64,000 nt of DNA from Pseudorasbora parva. Taxonomy: Eukaryota > Chordata > Actinopteri > Cypriniformes > Gobionidae. Each line of letters begins with the position of its first letter. Positions within the stretch are counted from its first letter, which is position 1. Positions 36,789 through 49,776 of the stretch are shown here, piece by piece. Under the pieces are notes generated by a model. It had not been told where the DNA came from. It searched no databases and saw nothing but the letters and a program-made list of their open reading frames with translations. Location of the stretch: NCBI RefSeq assembly GCF_024679245.1, contig NC_090174.1:45838688-45902687 (forward strand). The letters run 5' to 3'. Position numbers and translations under genes: made by a program.

Positions 36789-36939
36789 AATAACGTACAA
36801 TTTGTTTATATCGTGCAATTCTGACTTTATAACTCAATAAGTCACAAAGGGAGATAAAAACGTGACCGTGGCCTACTGACAGTACCCTACACAGAGTTAA
36901 AATGATAAAAATCCCAGCGATTGTGCTTTCGCTACTGCT

Positions 36940-37229
36940 GGACCCAAATTTTGGAATGGCCTTCCTCCCTACATTAGGGTCTCTCCTTCTCTTAATTTGT
37001 TTAAATCTTATCTCAAGACATATTTATTTTCATTGGGTTTTAACACTGGCTAGTATGCTATCTTGGCTCCCCTTGTTTATTTATGATTGTTTATTTGTGT
37101 GCCTGTTCTTGTTCTTTTACTTCTTTATTTTCTTGTTTTTCTTTTATACCTTGTACAGCACTTTGGTCGAACTTGGTTGTGTTTAAATTTGCTCTATAAA
37201 TAAACATTGATTGATTGATTGATTGATTG

Positions 37230-37282
<53 letters not shown>
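36940..37282 (+). mobile_element. 3' end of a LINE with (TTGA)n tail
   Basis: One frame reads FWNGLPPYIRVSPSLNLFKS and then YLKTYLF, the usual C-terminal region of reverse-transcriptase proteins in fish LINEs. After about 150 bp comes CTCTATAAATAAACATTGATTGATT..., the tail typical of L2/CR1-like elements. 5'-truncated and inactive. Confidence 0.7.
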
Positions 37283-37283
<1 letters not shown>

Positions 37284-37491
37284 AAAAGTCGCAATAATTT
37301 TTTATATTTTATTCACTGTCGGTAACAAGCCTCTTAAGAAAAAATAAGGCAATATGCTTTGATAATATTTCACTGATTAATTAAAAGTGAAAACTCTTAA
37401 AATGAATCATTCTTTTAATCTCCATTAGTATCCCTGCTGCCCCTCCCACCCCAGTGCATAATCGTGTCATAAAGGTGGTCAGGTGATGATG

Positions 37492-37497
37492 TTTATT
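37492..37497 (-). terminator. cfap73 polyadenylation signal
   Basis: AATAAA on the minus strand, 56 bp after the cfap73 stop codon. Confidence 0.6.
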
Positions 37498-37552
37498 TAG
37501 CTTTGGCACATCTGGTAATTTTCAGCTGTTATACATCCTCAGAGCTTGGGTC

Positions 37553-38062
37553 TTAATCTCCTTCAGTTCGATTCGGCATTATCATAATGTTGAACTTTAG
37601 ATCATCATCTATGGCTCCCATAAGCTGAAAATATTTCTGAATCTGGAGGGGAAATTACAAAAAAAAAAAAAAATTTATTCACCACAGCATTTGCTCTCAC
37701 AAGAACTTTACATACCTTATTTTAATAAAATAAAACAAACATCAACAACAACAAATATTGGTACATTCAAGTTTGCATTATTCACCATTTCCAACTGCTT
37801 GAAGGTGTCATTTGTATCCACAGAGACTCTCTTGGTGTAATGTGTGATCATTTGATAAATGTTATGGATCGTGGTCTTTAGCTGAGCAAAAAGGAGAATC
37901 TCTTTTGCTGCAGTGGAATGGAAGTGCTTCAGTTTTAATTCCTGTTGAATACATGAATAATAGTCTGTAATCTTAGGAGACAGAATGATACAGAGGACAG
38001 AGATGCCACAGTGGCATCTGTGTCTTTTTGTGTATGTACATTAACACACTTACCCTCTAAAA

Positions 38063-38157
<95 letters not shown>

Positions 38158-38166
38158 TGTGTGTGT

Positions 38167-38203
<37 letters not shown>

Positions 38204-38486
38204 CCTGTTTATGTGGTTTATGAGGACACAAATTTGTATAACTACATGGGTATTACACTGGTATTACACTATAAATGTGGTTTATGAGGAAATATCAAAT
38301 GTCCTCATAATTCAAATGGCCTTAAAAACATACTAAATGATGTTTTTTTGAGAAAGTAAAAATGCAGAATGTTTCCTGTGATGGGTAGGTTTAGGGGCAG
38401 GGGCAGTGTAAGGGGATAGAAAATACGGTTTGTACAGTATAAAAACCATTACGCCTATGGAGAGTCCCTGTAAACCACATAGACCA

Positions 38487-38521
<35 letters not shown>

Positions 38522-41361
38522 TGTGTGTGTGTGTGTGTGTCTGTGTGTGTGTGTGTGTTTTTACCCATTTGTATGCTTCTAAGCGTATGTTGTCTAGCTG
38601 CGTCTGTTGCTGGTGCAGTTGGTTGTTACAGTGCAGGAGAACAGGCCGCTGTTTATTTATGTACAGTATCAGTTCCTGGTTTGTCCTCTCTCTCTCTTTC
38701 TCTAACGCAGTCTGGTTTACTAGAAGTTCCTTGTGGATGGACCGGAGTGTTTGAAGACGGTCAATGACTTGAGCAATATTCTCAAATTTCATTAAAAAAA
38801 GAAAAAGAAAGGGGAAGAAAAAGTGTAACATCACTAAACAATATTTTAGATATTAACATTTTATCAAACATTAAAAAATAACAGCCTTATAATTCCTCTA
38901 GTGTACGTACAACTGCCATATTGAGAGTTCAGGGTTGCTGCAAATGTTTTTAGATAAAACATTTTTTACACATCTTAAAACATGTAACAGTGCTTATTTA
39001 AAGTTTAAATCTAACATGTATAAGTGGATGTAATGTGACTGATCAAATGACAGATTGTCATCTACAGTATCAATTATAATTGCTGAAGCTTTTATAATGG
39101 TATTGAATCTTTAGACTTTGTAATGGCCCGTGGGAACCCTGGCTGGTGTTGCAATTCATATATTGTCTTGTTCAAAAGTTTACACACCCCTTCCTTAGTG
39201 TCTTTACCTCGATGAACATGGCCGTTTTTTGTTTTGTTTTGTAATGGTTGTCATCGAGTCCCTTGTTTGTCCTGAGCAGTTAAACTGCACATCCTTCTTT
39301 AAAAAAATCCTCCAGGTCCTGCACATTCTTTAGTTTTTCAGCCTCTTTTTAGCTAACAACCGTAACATTATTAAGTGTGCTGTAAGGACATAATGTGTGG
39401 TAGGTTTCTGTGCTCATGCAGTTGGTCTTATCTATACCCTGGACCTCTGTAAAGCCCAAATATTACCAGTATGACAGGCCAGTCCTCCACAAGCCAACAG
39501 TGGCAGAAAAATGACACCGCAGCCCGAAACAGCTGTTGTAACGTTAGAGGTGAAGGCGAACCGAAAACGGAAACCCATCTTCTGTCACTACAATGACAGG
39601 TGTGTTGTTTTTCACGCTTTGTAAATAAGTATATAACTACCAAATATGATAAACCATGTAAATTACTGTGGTATAAATTACTGTACCAGTAAGCTAGACT
39701 TGTATGACACAAGTCAGACATGAAATTTGTGTAGAGCATTGTCTGAAATGACAAATGAGGATTTCGGGCAGGTTTTGGGAACGGATGAAACTACATCGAC
39801 AAGCCTTTCTGGATACCTGCTGCCTGCGTTGCAAGTCCCATACGAGCATATTTTTACCATTTTTCACATTAAAAACAACATCAGTGTACTAAGCGATGAG
39901 GTTTGTTTGTCGGACAAATGGCGGATAGCAATGTGGGGCGTACAATATCGGCTTTGTGATTGGTCAGAGCGCCTGTCAATCAAACTCGTAGCGAAGGGAG
40001 AATTAAGGGACTCAAACACAACTATTAAAAAAAGGTTCAAACATTCACTGATGATCCAGAAGGAAACACACTTCATCAAGAGCCGAAGTGTAAAAACTTT
40101 TATAAAGGAGGTAATTTCCAATTTTTTCTTATTTTTTTGAAATATAATTGCACTGCCCTTCAGAAGCAACAGAAGATACTTACATATTTTCCGGAAGACA
40201 AATTAAATACAATTTACCTTGATGTCAAAATTCAAAAAGTCCCCCCTCCCCCAGGCTCTTAATATATCGTGTTTCCTTCTGGATGAATTATAAAATATGA
40301 ATTATTCACATTTCACAGATTCTGCAAGGGGTGTGTATACTTTTGAGCAAGACTGTATTTACAAGCAGACCTTCTCTGTCCTACTCTGTCAAATGAGGCA
40401 GACCAGACAGCTTGACAGTTTCTCTGAGTTGTTTCAGTACCTTTCCCCATTCCAGACACAGCAGTACTTAAAATATAACGACTACCTTTCCAGACTTTTT
40501 TGCAGCTCTTTCCAGAAACTCTTGGTAGCATATGGTTTTTGCAACACGTTCCTCCAGAAGCTTTTTACGTGCCTGCAGGGCGTCATTCTCTGTCTTTAGC
40601 TTCTGAATCTCCAATTCTTTCAGTCTGATTTGAGCTCTCTCTGCCTCTGCTTTCTTTATTGCTCGCAACCGTCTGGCATCATTTTCCTTAAGGGAAAGAA
40701 ACACACACACACACACAAACGCACACACACAATGGTTACTAAAGAGTCAGTTTAAACATTTCTTTAGATATCCATATAGCCTAGTTGTTTTAGAATATTG
40801 TTTTACTTGCAAAAACTTGTTATATTTCAGTATGGATTTCTTCAGTTTCTCTTCCTCTTTCTTAATGGTTTCGTCTCTCTCGCTTAAACTCTCTCGCTTG
40901 ATCTGCATCTCCTAACAAAATCACACACAAGCACACGGAGCAGGGAAATACACTCATTTAAACCGAAACAGTGAACAAGTAAATACAGTAAATTATACGG
41001 TAGTAAAGTTTTTTCATACAACCTCTTTCTGCGCTTCCAGTGCTCTGGTCAGGCTCGCGCACTCCTCGCGCATCTCCAGAAGTTGCATTACGCTTGTATT
41101 CATATCCGTCAAATCCTTCTGTACGGCCTTATTTCTAAAGGTTTGAACATTTGAACAATATCTAGTTACACAGTAGTCTGCTAATAACGTTACGTGCAAA
41201 TCACTATTTTTATCCAACGACTCTGAATTTGTGGCCATAACGACACATAACATTAGTGGTTCTAAAAAAAAGAAGATTTGGGGTGTAATAAATTACGTAT
41301 AAGTTACTTACAATGAGAGTCGTTCTTTAAAAACCGACTGAAAGTAATCCTCCAAATTCAT
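37553..41361 (-). CDS. cfap73: Cilia and flagella associated protein 73 (CCDC42 family)
   Basis: Coiled-coil axonemal protein of the modifier-of-inner-arms (MIA) complex that tunes inner dynein arm f in motile cilia. Exons, 5' to 3': 41361-41312, 41134-41023, 40911-40807, 40686-40486, 38780-38565, 37941-37786, 37642-37553. They sum to 930 bp, 309 aa (human about 308), with every phase consistent. The N-terminus MNLEDYFQSVFKERLSL matches the family's EEYFRLALQEKLS. LLEMREECASLTRALEAQKE follows. The later exons are charged heptad-rich coiled coil and the end is MIMPNRTEGD. I started exon 2 at the CCTTTAG acceptor ending at 41135, because a longer version gives the wrong phase and an extra 40 residues. 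Exon 5 uses the only acceptor after its pyrimidine tract, so a tiny exon could be missing in intron 4. Neighbours match human 12q24.13. Confidence 0.85.
38066..38200. repeat. (GT)n in cfap73 intron 5
   Basis: About 135 bp of GT with a few CT breaks. The plus-strand Cys-Val open frames here are artefacts. Confidence 0.97.
38205..38490. mobile_element. Dispersed repeat between two (GT)n arrays
   Basis: 'atgtggtttatgaggacaca' begins a unit that ends 'tgtaaaccacatagacc', an inverted relation. Related wording ('aaatgtccccacaag', 'gaaaatgcagaa') recurs at 45415-45550. Non-coding repeat in cfap73 intron 5. Class unknown. Confidence 0.5.
38492..38558. repeat. (GT)n at cfap73 exon 5 donor
   Basis: On the sense strand the exon 5 donor GTAAAA runs straight into (AC)n of about 33 units. 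Confidence 0.95.
39161..40356. mobile_element. DNA transposon-like element in cfap73 intron 4
   Basis: The left end 'tcttgttcaaaagtttacac' and the right end 'gtatacttttgagcaagact' are inverted copies continuing into CACCCC/GGGGTG, spanning about 1.2 kb. The interior is partly GC-balanced, and its longest frames (39727-40140 plus, 39864-40169 minus) show no known domain. Probably non-autonomous. Confidence 0.65.
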
Positions 41362-42053
41362 CTTTTCAGTTCCACAAAAAGCTTTCTAGACAAACGAAAC
41401 TTTTAGCGCTTGTCGTTTCCACAGCAACAAAAAAAGAAAGCGTTTTCCGGTTTTTCTCTGTTGCCCTCCAGTGGCAGATTATTATTCCAATTTTTACTAA
41501 AGACTGTTGTTTTTCCTTATGGGAATCAATCTCACGTCGTGATTAGACAGTAGGTCGTTTTAAAACACACATTTTTAAAAACTTAAAAAAAAAAAAAAAA
41601 AAGCTTATTGCACAAATATAAAATATAGGCTAAAGGTTTACCTTTATATATTATAGCCATATGTTTAGCCTAATTTATTTTTTTATTTTATTTTGCTTGC
41701 TGGGATAATTAAATCGTATAGAGTATTGAACTCTACAAGTAAGAAATTCAGTTTGTTGTGGTGTTAATGTTACAGTTCGTTGGTGTTAATTAATAATTAT
41801 ATTGTGGTCTTGATGAATAATGTTGCTGAGTGAATCATTTTATTATCATATAGCCTGTAATAGGCTACTGTACATCATCATCATATTATTATTATTATTA
41901 TGATTATTATTATTATTATTATTATTAGGTTACACTATTTTAAGGTGACATATACTTACATTGGTGGGTTTGGGGTTAGTTAAGCATTATAAATTAAATG
42001 CATTATTATTTATTATTATTAAGTGTTACCTATTGTGTTACCCCTTATTATTA

Positions 42054-42106
<53 letters not shown>

Positions 42107-43452
42107 CTATTACAACGGTTTTGGTGAATGGATCAGTACATTATCATCTTTATGCACTGAAGCGCTACCAAATGTAAGCTATAAACATTTATGAGGCATT
42201 TCGATACACAAGCCTGTTAATGTCTTCTTTGGTTCAAAGCGTGCCAAATGCACTTTTTTGTCTACATCATTAGAATTTAATTTTTTTTTTTTTGCTATTT
42301 AATGAATAATTCCACTAGGATAACAATGTGAGAACATGAAAAGATACTTTTTTACAATGCCTAATGGACTTGATAAGATAAATTCAAATATGTTAAGTGT
42401 TTTTATGTGTTTTTTTATTCCTTTTGTTTTTCGTGCGTGTGTCCAGACCTTCATTTATCTTTCATAAACACGCTTCTGTCTCCTGTCACCTTCTGTCCTA
42501 ATGCATTAAGGACACTGAGGCTTCTGTTGTTTTATAGTGTGGAATTAGAGGAAAATTTTTTAACACCCATGTAAATGTCCAAAGCTGAAAAGAGAAGAAA
42601 CTATACTTTTTTTCTCATAACAGAAATGTATTTATTTCACTTTATTTGGCATATGTTCATTAGCTTAAGAAAAACAAGCTGCACAGTCACATCATTGTGC
42701 TATAGCAATCATTGTGCTTAAAAGTTCTGACTTTTAATTTAGGATTTCAATTGAAATATACATCCAGTATGAGACAGTGTGATCCACTGATCTGTCCTTC
42801 AACAGTGACAGAGACATCACCCTCATGACCTTTACAAAATCTGCTCCTATGGACTAAAGCCACATTTAGCCCATTATTTGACCCTATCCCTTGCCTCAAA
42901 TCTCAGAACGCAAAAAACACATAACCCCACATATCAGGGTGCTGTTCGGTCAATTTAGGAGGCATCAGGTCTCTGTGTGTCTCTCTATTGTGTTCACACA
43001 TGACCGAACACTGAACATGCCCAGGCGAAATTCATTATTCAAGAGCATAACAGAAGTGAGTGAGCGAGCAGGAGAACCACTCAGTGTTCAGGATGATGTT
43101 TTCCCTCACTTAGTGTTTGTGATAAGTGATAAGACACCGCAGCTGTCCCGCTGAGCCGGGGTCAGGGAGCATTTGTTTGTTTGTTTGATAGTTGTAATGC
43201 ACCGTTTAAGGTTGCAAAAAGAGGACTTGTTTATGAGGAGTAAACAATATCGAACAAGAAAACTGGAGTAAGAGAAAGGAGAGAGGGATAAAGAGGAGAG
43301 AGAGGGGGAGACTATTGTTCATAAAGACTGAACAGCTACAGGTGATTCAGTGCTTGAATTAAAGCTGTAGGTCAGCCAAAAAATTGAATTCTGTCATCAC
43401 TGACAGACCATCATGTTGTTCCAAATCTTTTGAATTACATTTTTTTATGTTT
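41362..43452. other. Spacer downstream of cfap73 promoter
   Basis: Contains (ATT)n at 41885-41930 and 42040-42100. A higher-complexity stretch at 42430-43180 includes 'cctaatgcattaaggacac'. No exon with splice support. The stretch at 42430-43180 could hold conserved non-coding sequence, but that cannot be judged without alignment. Confidence 0.4.
41415..41428 (-). promoter_or_regulatory. RFX X-box upstream of cfap73
   Basis: The minus strand reads GTTGCTGTGGAAAC, close to the ideal X-box GTTGCCATGGAAAC. It lies 54 bp before the cfap73 start codon, the usual distance for RFX sites in ciliary promoters. Confidence 0.65.
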
Positions 43453-44295
43453 TTAAAGGGGGGGTGAAACACTCAGTTTCAGTCAATCTCATGTCAATCT
43501 TGAGTACCTATAGAGTAGTATTGCATCCTTCATATCGCCGAAAAGTCTTTATATTTATAAAAGAAATATGGGCTGTACCGAGTCTTTCCAAAAAAAACGA
43601 GCGGCTGGAGGCGTATCGTGTGGGCGGAGCTAAAGAATGACGAGCGCACACAAAGCGGTGACGTCCTCAAGCGTGGAGAAGAAAACGCTACCCAGATTCA
43701 ACTAATACAGATATGATCCAGAATCAGATCCGGAGGCTGAAATAAATTGAACAGGAGAAACAGAGCAGCAGGACGTCCGTCTCTGTGGTGTGTACATTTG
43801 TGTCAACATTTGTGTGTGTTTACTCGCAGTTTATGGGGACATGATTCAGTTTATGGACTATTGTATGCGACTAAACCTTAGCAGTAGCAAGCAAAACGGT
43901 TTTGCACGTCAGACTAGTGTAACGTTATACATAGAACAACAATGGAGTAACTGTTAGCGCATTTGAAGGACGAAGCACGCTTTGTGAGAGCGCTCGGTTT
44001 ATGTTCGGGTGGTTTTCCAATAAACAAACTGACACCTATATTGGTCAGCTAAACAAATGTATTTAAACACACACTATAGATCGCATGCTCCATTGATAAA
44101 AGGACATTCCGCTCTTTCGAGGTCAAGCAGACCCATACTCGAAAAAAACTCTCCGAAACTTGTGAGAAACCGGAAGGAGTTTCTATGTCCAACATTAGTT
44201 TTTGAAACTTTGTCTATGTTTAGGGATCCATGTCTTTAACAGTTTAAAAAGCTCAGTATGCATGAAACAGCATTTCACCCCCCCCCCCCCTTTAA
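43453..44295. mobile_element. 0.84-kb TTAA-bordered non-autonomous DNA element
   Basis: Left end TTAAAGGGGGGGTGAAAC, right end CATTTCACCCCCCCCCCCC followed by TTTAA. The termini are inverted and include TTAA at each border. The interior mixes GC-rich and AT-rich sequence without a transposase. It resembles elements that target TTAA, such as Kolobok or piggyBac derivatives; the class is inferred. Confidence 0.7.
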
Positions 44296-44639
44296 AAAAG
44301 TATCTTATGCTCACAAAGGCTGCACTTATTTAATCCTATTTAGTTTTGCATTTATTATTACAATTTAAAATTTATAGTTTACTCCTGTGATGGCAATCAT
44401 TATTCCAGTCTTCAGTGTCACATGCTGATCCCCCAGAAATCATTTGAATGTGACTGAATATGAATCATTTGATTTGGGGCTAAAAAAAGTATTTTTTATT
44501 ATTATCAATGTTAAAAACTGTTTTGTTTAATATTTTTGTGGAAACCGTGATACATTACTATTTGGGGTAAGAAGTTTGGGGTAAATTAAAACTTTTATTT
44601 AGGACACTGGCCAGACTGTTTGAGCTGATAGAAAGGCAA

Positions 44640-45372
44640 CAATAACTCAAATAATCACTCATTACACCGGGGATATGCAGAAAAGCGTCTCTGAATGGAC
44701 AACATGACGAACCTTGAAGCAGATGGGCTTCAGTAGTAGAACACACACCGGGTTTCCTGTCAGCTAAGAACAGGAATCTGAGGCTACAATTTGTGTAGGC
44801 TCACCAAAATGTGACAGTAGTAGATTGGAAAAATGTTGCCTGATAAGTCTCAATTTCTGCTGCAACATTCAGATAGTAGTGTCAGAATTTGGTGTAAACA
44901 ACATGAAAGCATGGATCATCCTTCCTTGTATCAACGGTTCAGGCTGCAGCTGGTGTAATGATGTGAAGGATATAGCATAGTTTAAACGACACAGACTACC
45001 TGAGTATTGTTAGTGACCATGTCCATCCCTTTATGACCACAGTGTACCCATCTTCTGATGGCTGCTTCCAGCAGGATAACAGGCCATGTCACAAAGCTCA
45101 TATCATCTCAAACTGGTTTCTTGAACATGCCAATGAGTTCAGAACTCAAATGGCCTCCACAGTCACCAGATCTCAATCCATTAGAGCACCTTTGGGATGT
45201 GGTGGAACAAGAGATTTGCATCATGATTGTGCAGACAAAACTGCAGCAACTGCGCGATGCTATCATGTTAACATGGACCCAAATCTCTGAGGAATGTTTT
45301 CAAAACCTCGTTGAATATGCCACAAGAATTAAGGCAGTTCTGAAGGCAAAAAGGGGTCCATCCCAGTAGGTT
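44640..45372 (+). pseudogene. Dead Tc1-like transposase
   Basis: The C-terminal part at 45150-45369 reads WPPQSPDLNPLEHLWDVVEQ, with the DLNPLEHLWD catalytic-region block of Tc1 transposases, then TWTQISEECFQNLVE. Upstream, 44660-44900 holds matching pieces such as QKRLNGQHDEP-like sequence with frame breaks, and 45060-45130 holds a disrupted QQDNRPCHKA block. Stops and shifts make it non-functional. Inverted ends were not located. Confidence 0.85.
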
Positions 45373-45819
45373 TACCTAACAAATGCCAGTGAGCGTGTGT
45401 GTCCAGGTATACACTGAAACAAAATGTCCCCACAAGAATGGAAATATCCAAAATCATTGTCCTTGTGGGGACATGTTTTTGTCCTTATGAGTAAAACAGC
45501 TTATAAATCAGACTAAATTATGCTTTTTTGAAAATGCAGAACGTTTTCTGTGATGTAAGTTATAGGTCTATATATGTGGAGAGAAAAACAGATGCTTTTT
45601 GATTATGATCTGATTACAAGACAGTCATACAAAAACAATATTCTCTTCGAGGTCAAGTAAGAGGCCAAACATCTCACTTTGCTAAAACCATATTCAAGTA
45701 GACACAAAAGATGGAGGAAGGCATTTAAAAAAAGGTTCAGATTAGTGAAACAAGTGTTTGTGAAAGGTCAAGCTGTGGACATTAGGTCTCGCACACATAC
45801 ACACACATACACAGACACT

Positions 45820-46030
45820 GCATGACCGGCGGTGCCACTCGTGGTTAGTGATATCATTATGGCAGTTTTGCATGGAGGGATTAGGGCTTTCTTGCTAATG
45901 GAGAGTGACAGTGGCTCCTTGCTGCCGAAGCACACTGCCCCAGAACATTTGAAGGTGGGGTGCTCTGGGGGGGCTACTCACCCCCACACCGCCAGTATGT
46001 CATGCGTCATTATTTCAGTCCAACTCTTTC
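45820..46030. other. Unique GC-balanced block, possible conserved element
   Basis: High-complexity sequence without repeat or exon signals in the tbx5b downstream spacer. It stands out from the AT-rich surroundings. Function unknown. Confidence 0.25.
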
Positions 46031-46577
46031 TATCATTTGTGCGTTCATGATCCTTGCATATATCAAATAGTAATTTACAGTTTTTGACTTACAGGAAACC
46101 TACATGAACAATGTCATTTTTTTAGGTCTTTTTTGTCTGTTGGCTACAGGCTTTGACTTTGAGGATTATGAGGTCTCCATAGGGAACAGTCTTCTTAGGA
46201 TGAACCGTTGGGGGAGGGGCTTCCATATGAGTGTTTTCTGGTCCACTAAGCACCAGATACAAACGCGCACACACATGTATGCACTGACCCGCTCTGAATC
46301 TCTATGGCTGCTGGTATTTACTGATTATTGACAACTGCTGGCTACATTGTATTCGTCCAAGTTCAGGTTTATTGGCATAAATATTAAAGTGCAGTATTAA
46401 AGAATGTTATATTTCAGTTTAAACAAGGAATTAATGTAAATCATGTTCTGAACACTTCATCTTTAAAAATGCCTAAATATGTTTGAAATAAATAAATAAA
46501 TAAAGACTTAAAATACTTTAAGAAACTTAAGAAATTATTACATTTTAATGTTTGGGTAAAATGTTTTACTGTAGCCT

Positions 46578-46778
46578 ACACTGTAAAAAAAGAAATGTCT
46601 CCAATTAAAAATGTTCTAGTGACTGATCACATCTAAATTTTTCAGTTGGCTGAATTGAAAATCTGTGAATTGATGCAATTTAATTCACAGAAATTCAGAT
46701 CGGCCAACTGAAAAATGTAGATGTGATCAGTCACTAGAAAGTTTTCAATTGGAGACCTGATTTTTTTTTTTACAGTGT
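46578..46778. mobile_element. Palindromic MITE, ends ACACTGTAAAAAA
   Basis: Starts ACACTGTAAAAAA and ends TTTTTTACAGTGT. Long inverted arms run inward, for example 'ctagtgactgatcacatct' against 'agatgtgatcagtcactag'. 201 bp, non-coding. Confidence 0.85.
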
Positions 46779-46799
46779 ATAATTATGTGTGGGGCTAAA

Positions 46800-47470
46800 G
46801 AAAATTCTTGTTTTAAATTCAGTTAAGTTACAGTGCCTACTTATCTTCCACCATCCACTTCATTATAAGTAACTTCATTACGAGTACCTTTCAGTAGTTT
46901 GGGTCTGTAAGAATGTTTGATGTTTTTGAAAGCAGGGTTTATTTAAAGAAAAAGATAAAATAGAAATATTGTGAAATGTTAATACAATTTAAAATAACTT
47001 TTTTATTTTCAAATATTTTAAAATGTATTGCTATGATGATGATGATTAGAAAGTTCAGAGGGGTGGGGGGAGCATTTATTTAAAAGAAAAATATTTTAAA
47101 GCATTCTTTACACTTTTGATCAATTTAATTCATCCTTGCGGAATAAAAGCTAAAAATAAATATTTAAACAATGTTGGAAATACATTTCATCAAAAACACA
47201 GATGAAATGAATGTCAGCCACTGTTTAAATCCGAACTCTATAGGCATAGTTGGGTCACAATAAACTGATAGAGATTCTCCAGGTCAAAGCTGGAAAAGAG
47301 GAACAAGAAGACGCAATTATGAATACATAGATTAGTGGTGAGCTGCACTCCTAACAACTCTACATTAACATTAAGATGTACGCTTTTCGATCTCTTCCCA
47401 CTCCGCAATAAATTTGGTTAAGTGGGTAGCTTTCGCTTTCGCATTTTGCTTAAGTGGGCATCTTAACGAT
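46800..47470. other. AT-rich spacer with MITE remnant
   Basis: 46890-47150 is a diverged copy of the 26662 family ('cagtagtttgggtctgtaag' ... 'ttgatcaatttaattcatcc'). Nothing else is supported. Confidence 0.45.
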
Positions 47471-47479
47471 GAACGGGTT

Positions 47480-47750
47480 AATAGCATTACAAGCTAATGT
47501 CAGGGAGGTAAAAGGGCCCTTATTGGACCATGCGCCTGTGCCAGAGTGTACTGGGGGCAGCGGCGTGTTTCCTGGATGGGCTGGATGATGCCATTAGGAA
47601 TGAGAAAATGAGCTTGGATCACTTAATTAGCAGTAAATAAGTGCTTAGCTGGGCCGGGAAATCCAGTCAGGGTCAGAGGCTTTTCAAAGACTTGATTTGG
47701 GTTCAGATTTCCATCTGCCACCCAAAACAGTTCTGTTGAGATGAGACTGG
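47480..47750. promoter_or_regulatory. Candidate tbx5b downstream regulatory block
   Basis: Unique, repeat-free sequence about 2.2 kb past the tbx5b stop. It contains CACTTAATTAGC (homeodomain TAATTA overlapping an NKX2-like CACTTAA) and AAGTGCTTAG. Base composition and lack of repeats are the only evidence. Confidence 0.3.
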
Positions 47751-47807
47751 GGAATTGAATGATATAGGCATATTATTCAGAGTTCTTATTCTCATATTCT
47801 GTGAACT

Positions 47808-47880
47808 AAAAGGGTTAGTTCACCCAAAAATTTAAAATTTTCATTCATTACTCTTCACTACATCAACAGCGTACGAGTCT
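47808..47880. mobile_element. GGTTAGTTCACCC-family terminus
   Basis: AAAGGGTTAGTTCACCCAAA, one end of the family described at 16870 and 19581. The other end is missing. Confidence 0.5.
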
Positions 47881-48584
47881 GACACAGGCTAGAAGAAATT
47901 GTTGAATAAAATAGTTATTTTTGATTGTTTTTGTGCACAAAAAGTATTCATAAAATTAAGGTTGAACCACTGGCTGAGTCACATGAACAATTTTAATGAT
48001 TACCAATCTTTCTGGGCCTTAATTAAATATAGTAATATAGTGTTAATTAAATATAGCTGGTCAGAGAGCTATTCAAAAATATGTGTTCCCCTTCATGTCC
48101 TCACACGGGACAGGGACATTTTTTACCTCATAATGTAGGGTTTACCAGGACCACACATACACACACACACACACTACTACTACTGACATACATTCATGCA
48201 TGCAAACATACAAAAACTATGAATAAAGTATTCTTCATATCAAGATGTAGGTTCTAGATTAAACACAAAAGACTTGGTTGTGGATTTCCATTTTATTTCA
48301 ACCTCATATTCAAACAAGTTTCAGAAAACACCTTCACAAAACACAAAAAACTCTACATTTGTCAGGGTACAGCAAACTGCGCAATAAATTTAAAAAATGC
48401 TTTACAAATAAATATCAGCAAACAAAAATCGTGAACTCAAAATCCTTAAATAGTCCATCATTATGAATAATTAGAACATGAATTTCACAACATTAAAAAC
48501 TTTATTTAAAATGACCATATTTCACTTATGAAATTCTTATTGCATGGTGTGTCTATAAATAAATGTCCAGCTGATGCCCCTCCT

Positions 48585-48767
<183 letters not shown>

Positions 48768-49520
48768 CCTTCGGCCATGACAGGATTGGTAACATCACTG
48801 CTCCCTTAACGGACTGTGACACGTGCAGTACCCAGCATTCCCTTTTCTCTTCATTATAGATTAAGAATAAACAAAATAAAGGACCCACATCTGAAGCTAG
48901 CGCATGTACGTTTTCAAGTGGATATTAGGATTAGTCTTTTGCATTTGGGTTTGTTAGTGTTTGTAGATCAGTATTTCCTAAGTGAAATAGTAAAAGAGAG
49001 GATTCTCTCTAAATCTTTACAAATACTGGCCACAGGGAAACAATCCAACAACTTAAATTTTTTTTTTCTTGGTGTTATCTTGATGAAAAAATGTTCAGTA
49101 ATCGTAACAGAGATTGACACATCTTTACCAGATAAGGTATTTGATGAGATACAAGGTACACAAAATCTCTCTCTCTCACACACACACACACACACTGAAG
49201 ATGCGAGGGACATGCAAACGTCCATCACTGTCTTCGGGATAAGAGGACATTACATTTTCTTTTTTTTTCTTCTTTTTTTTCAGTTTTAAGTTAAAAAGTC
49301 TCAACGTTTTATACTGAAATCCCATTAGTTTCCACTTGCTCCACAGTGAATGTGAACAAAATACTTTGTTTGTATATATTAAGCAAATGACAAAATCATG
49401 ATAAATTATGAAATATTATAAAACTATATATAAAATATATATAAATATTTATATTAATACATTAAATAACTGCTTGCTACTACACTGCATATGATATACG
49501 TAACAATTTGATTGTTATCA

Positions 49521-49526
49521 TTTATT
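49521..49526 (-). terminator. Candidate tbx5b polyadenylation signal
   Basis: AATAAA on the minus strand about 300 bp beyond the tbx5b stop, just past the (TG)n. Confidence 0.35.
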
Positions 49527-49678
49527 TTGATGATATAGCAGAACAAAAAATTGACCAATTGTACAATCAAATTACCAATCACAACAATATAGAAACTGTG
49601 GAGCACAACAGACGCAAATGTGTGATTTCAGGATGAATTATGAGTAGGTTATCACAATTATTCACAGACTCTTTTTCC

Positions 49679-49683
<5 letters not shown>

Positions 49684-49773
<90 letters not shown>
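49684..49773. repeat. (CA)n in tbx5b 3' UTR
   Basis: About 45 CA units starting 50 bp after the stop codon (sense strand (TG)n). Confidence 0.97.

Positions 49774-49776
<3 letters not shown>

Noticed and set aside
38063..38336. Poly-(Cys-Val) open frames
   Set aside because: Pure (GT)n microsatellite translation.
41135..41253. Longer cfap73 exon 2 starting at MLCVVMATNSE
   Set aside because: The reading phase does not join exon 1, and the extra 40 residues have no counterpart in the family. The CCTTTAG acceptor gives the expected length.
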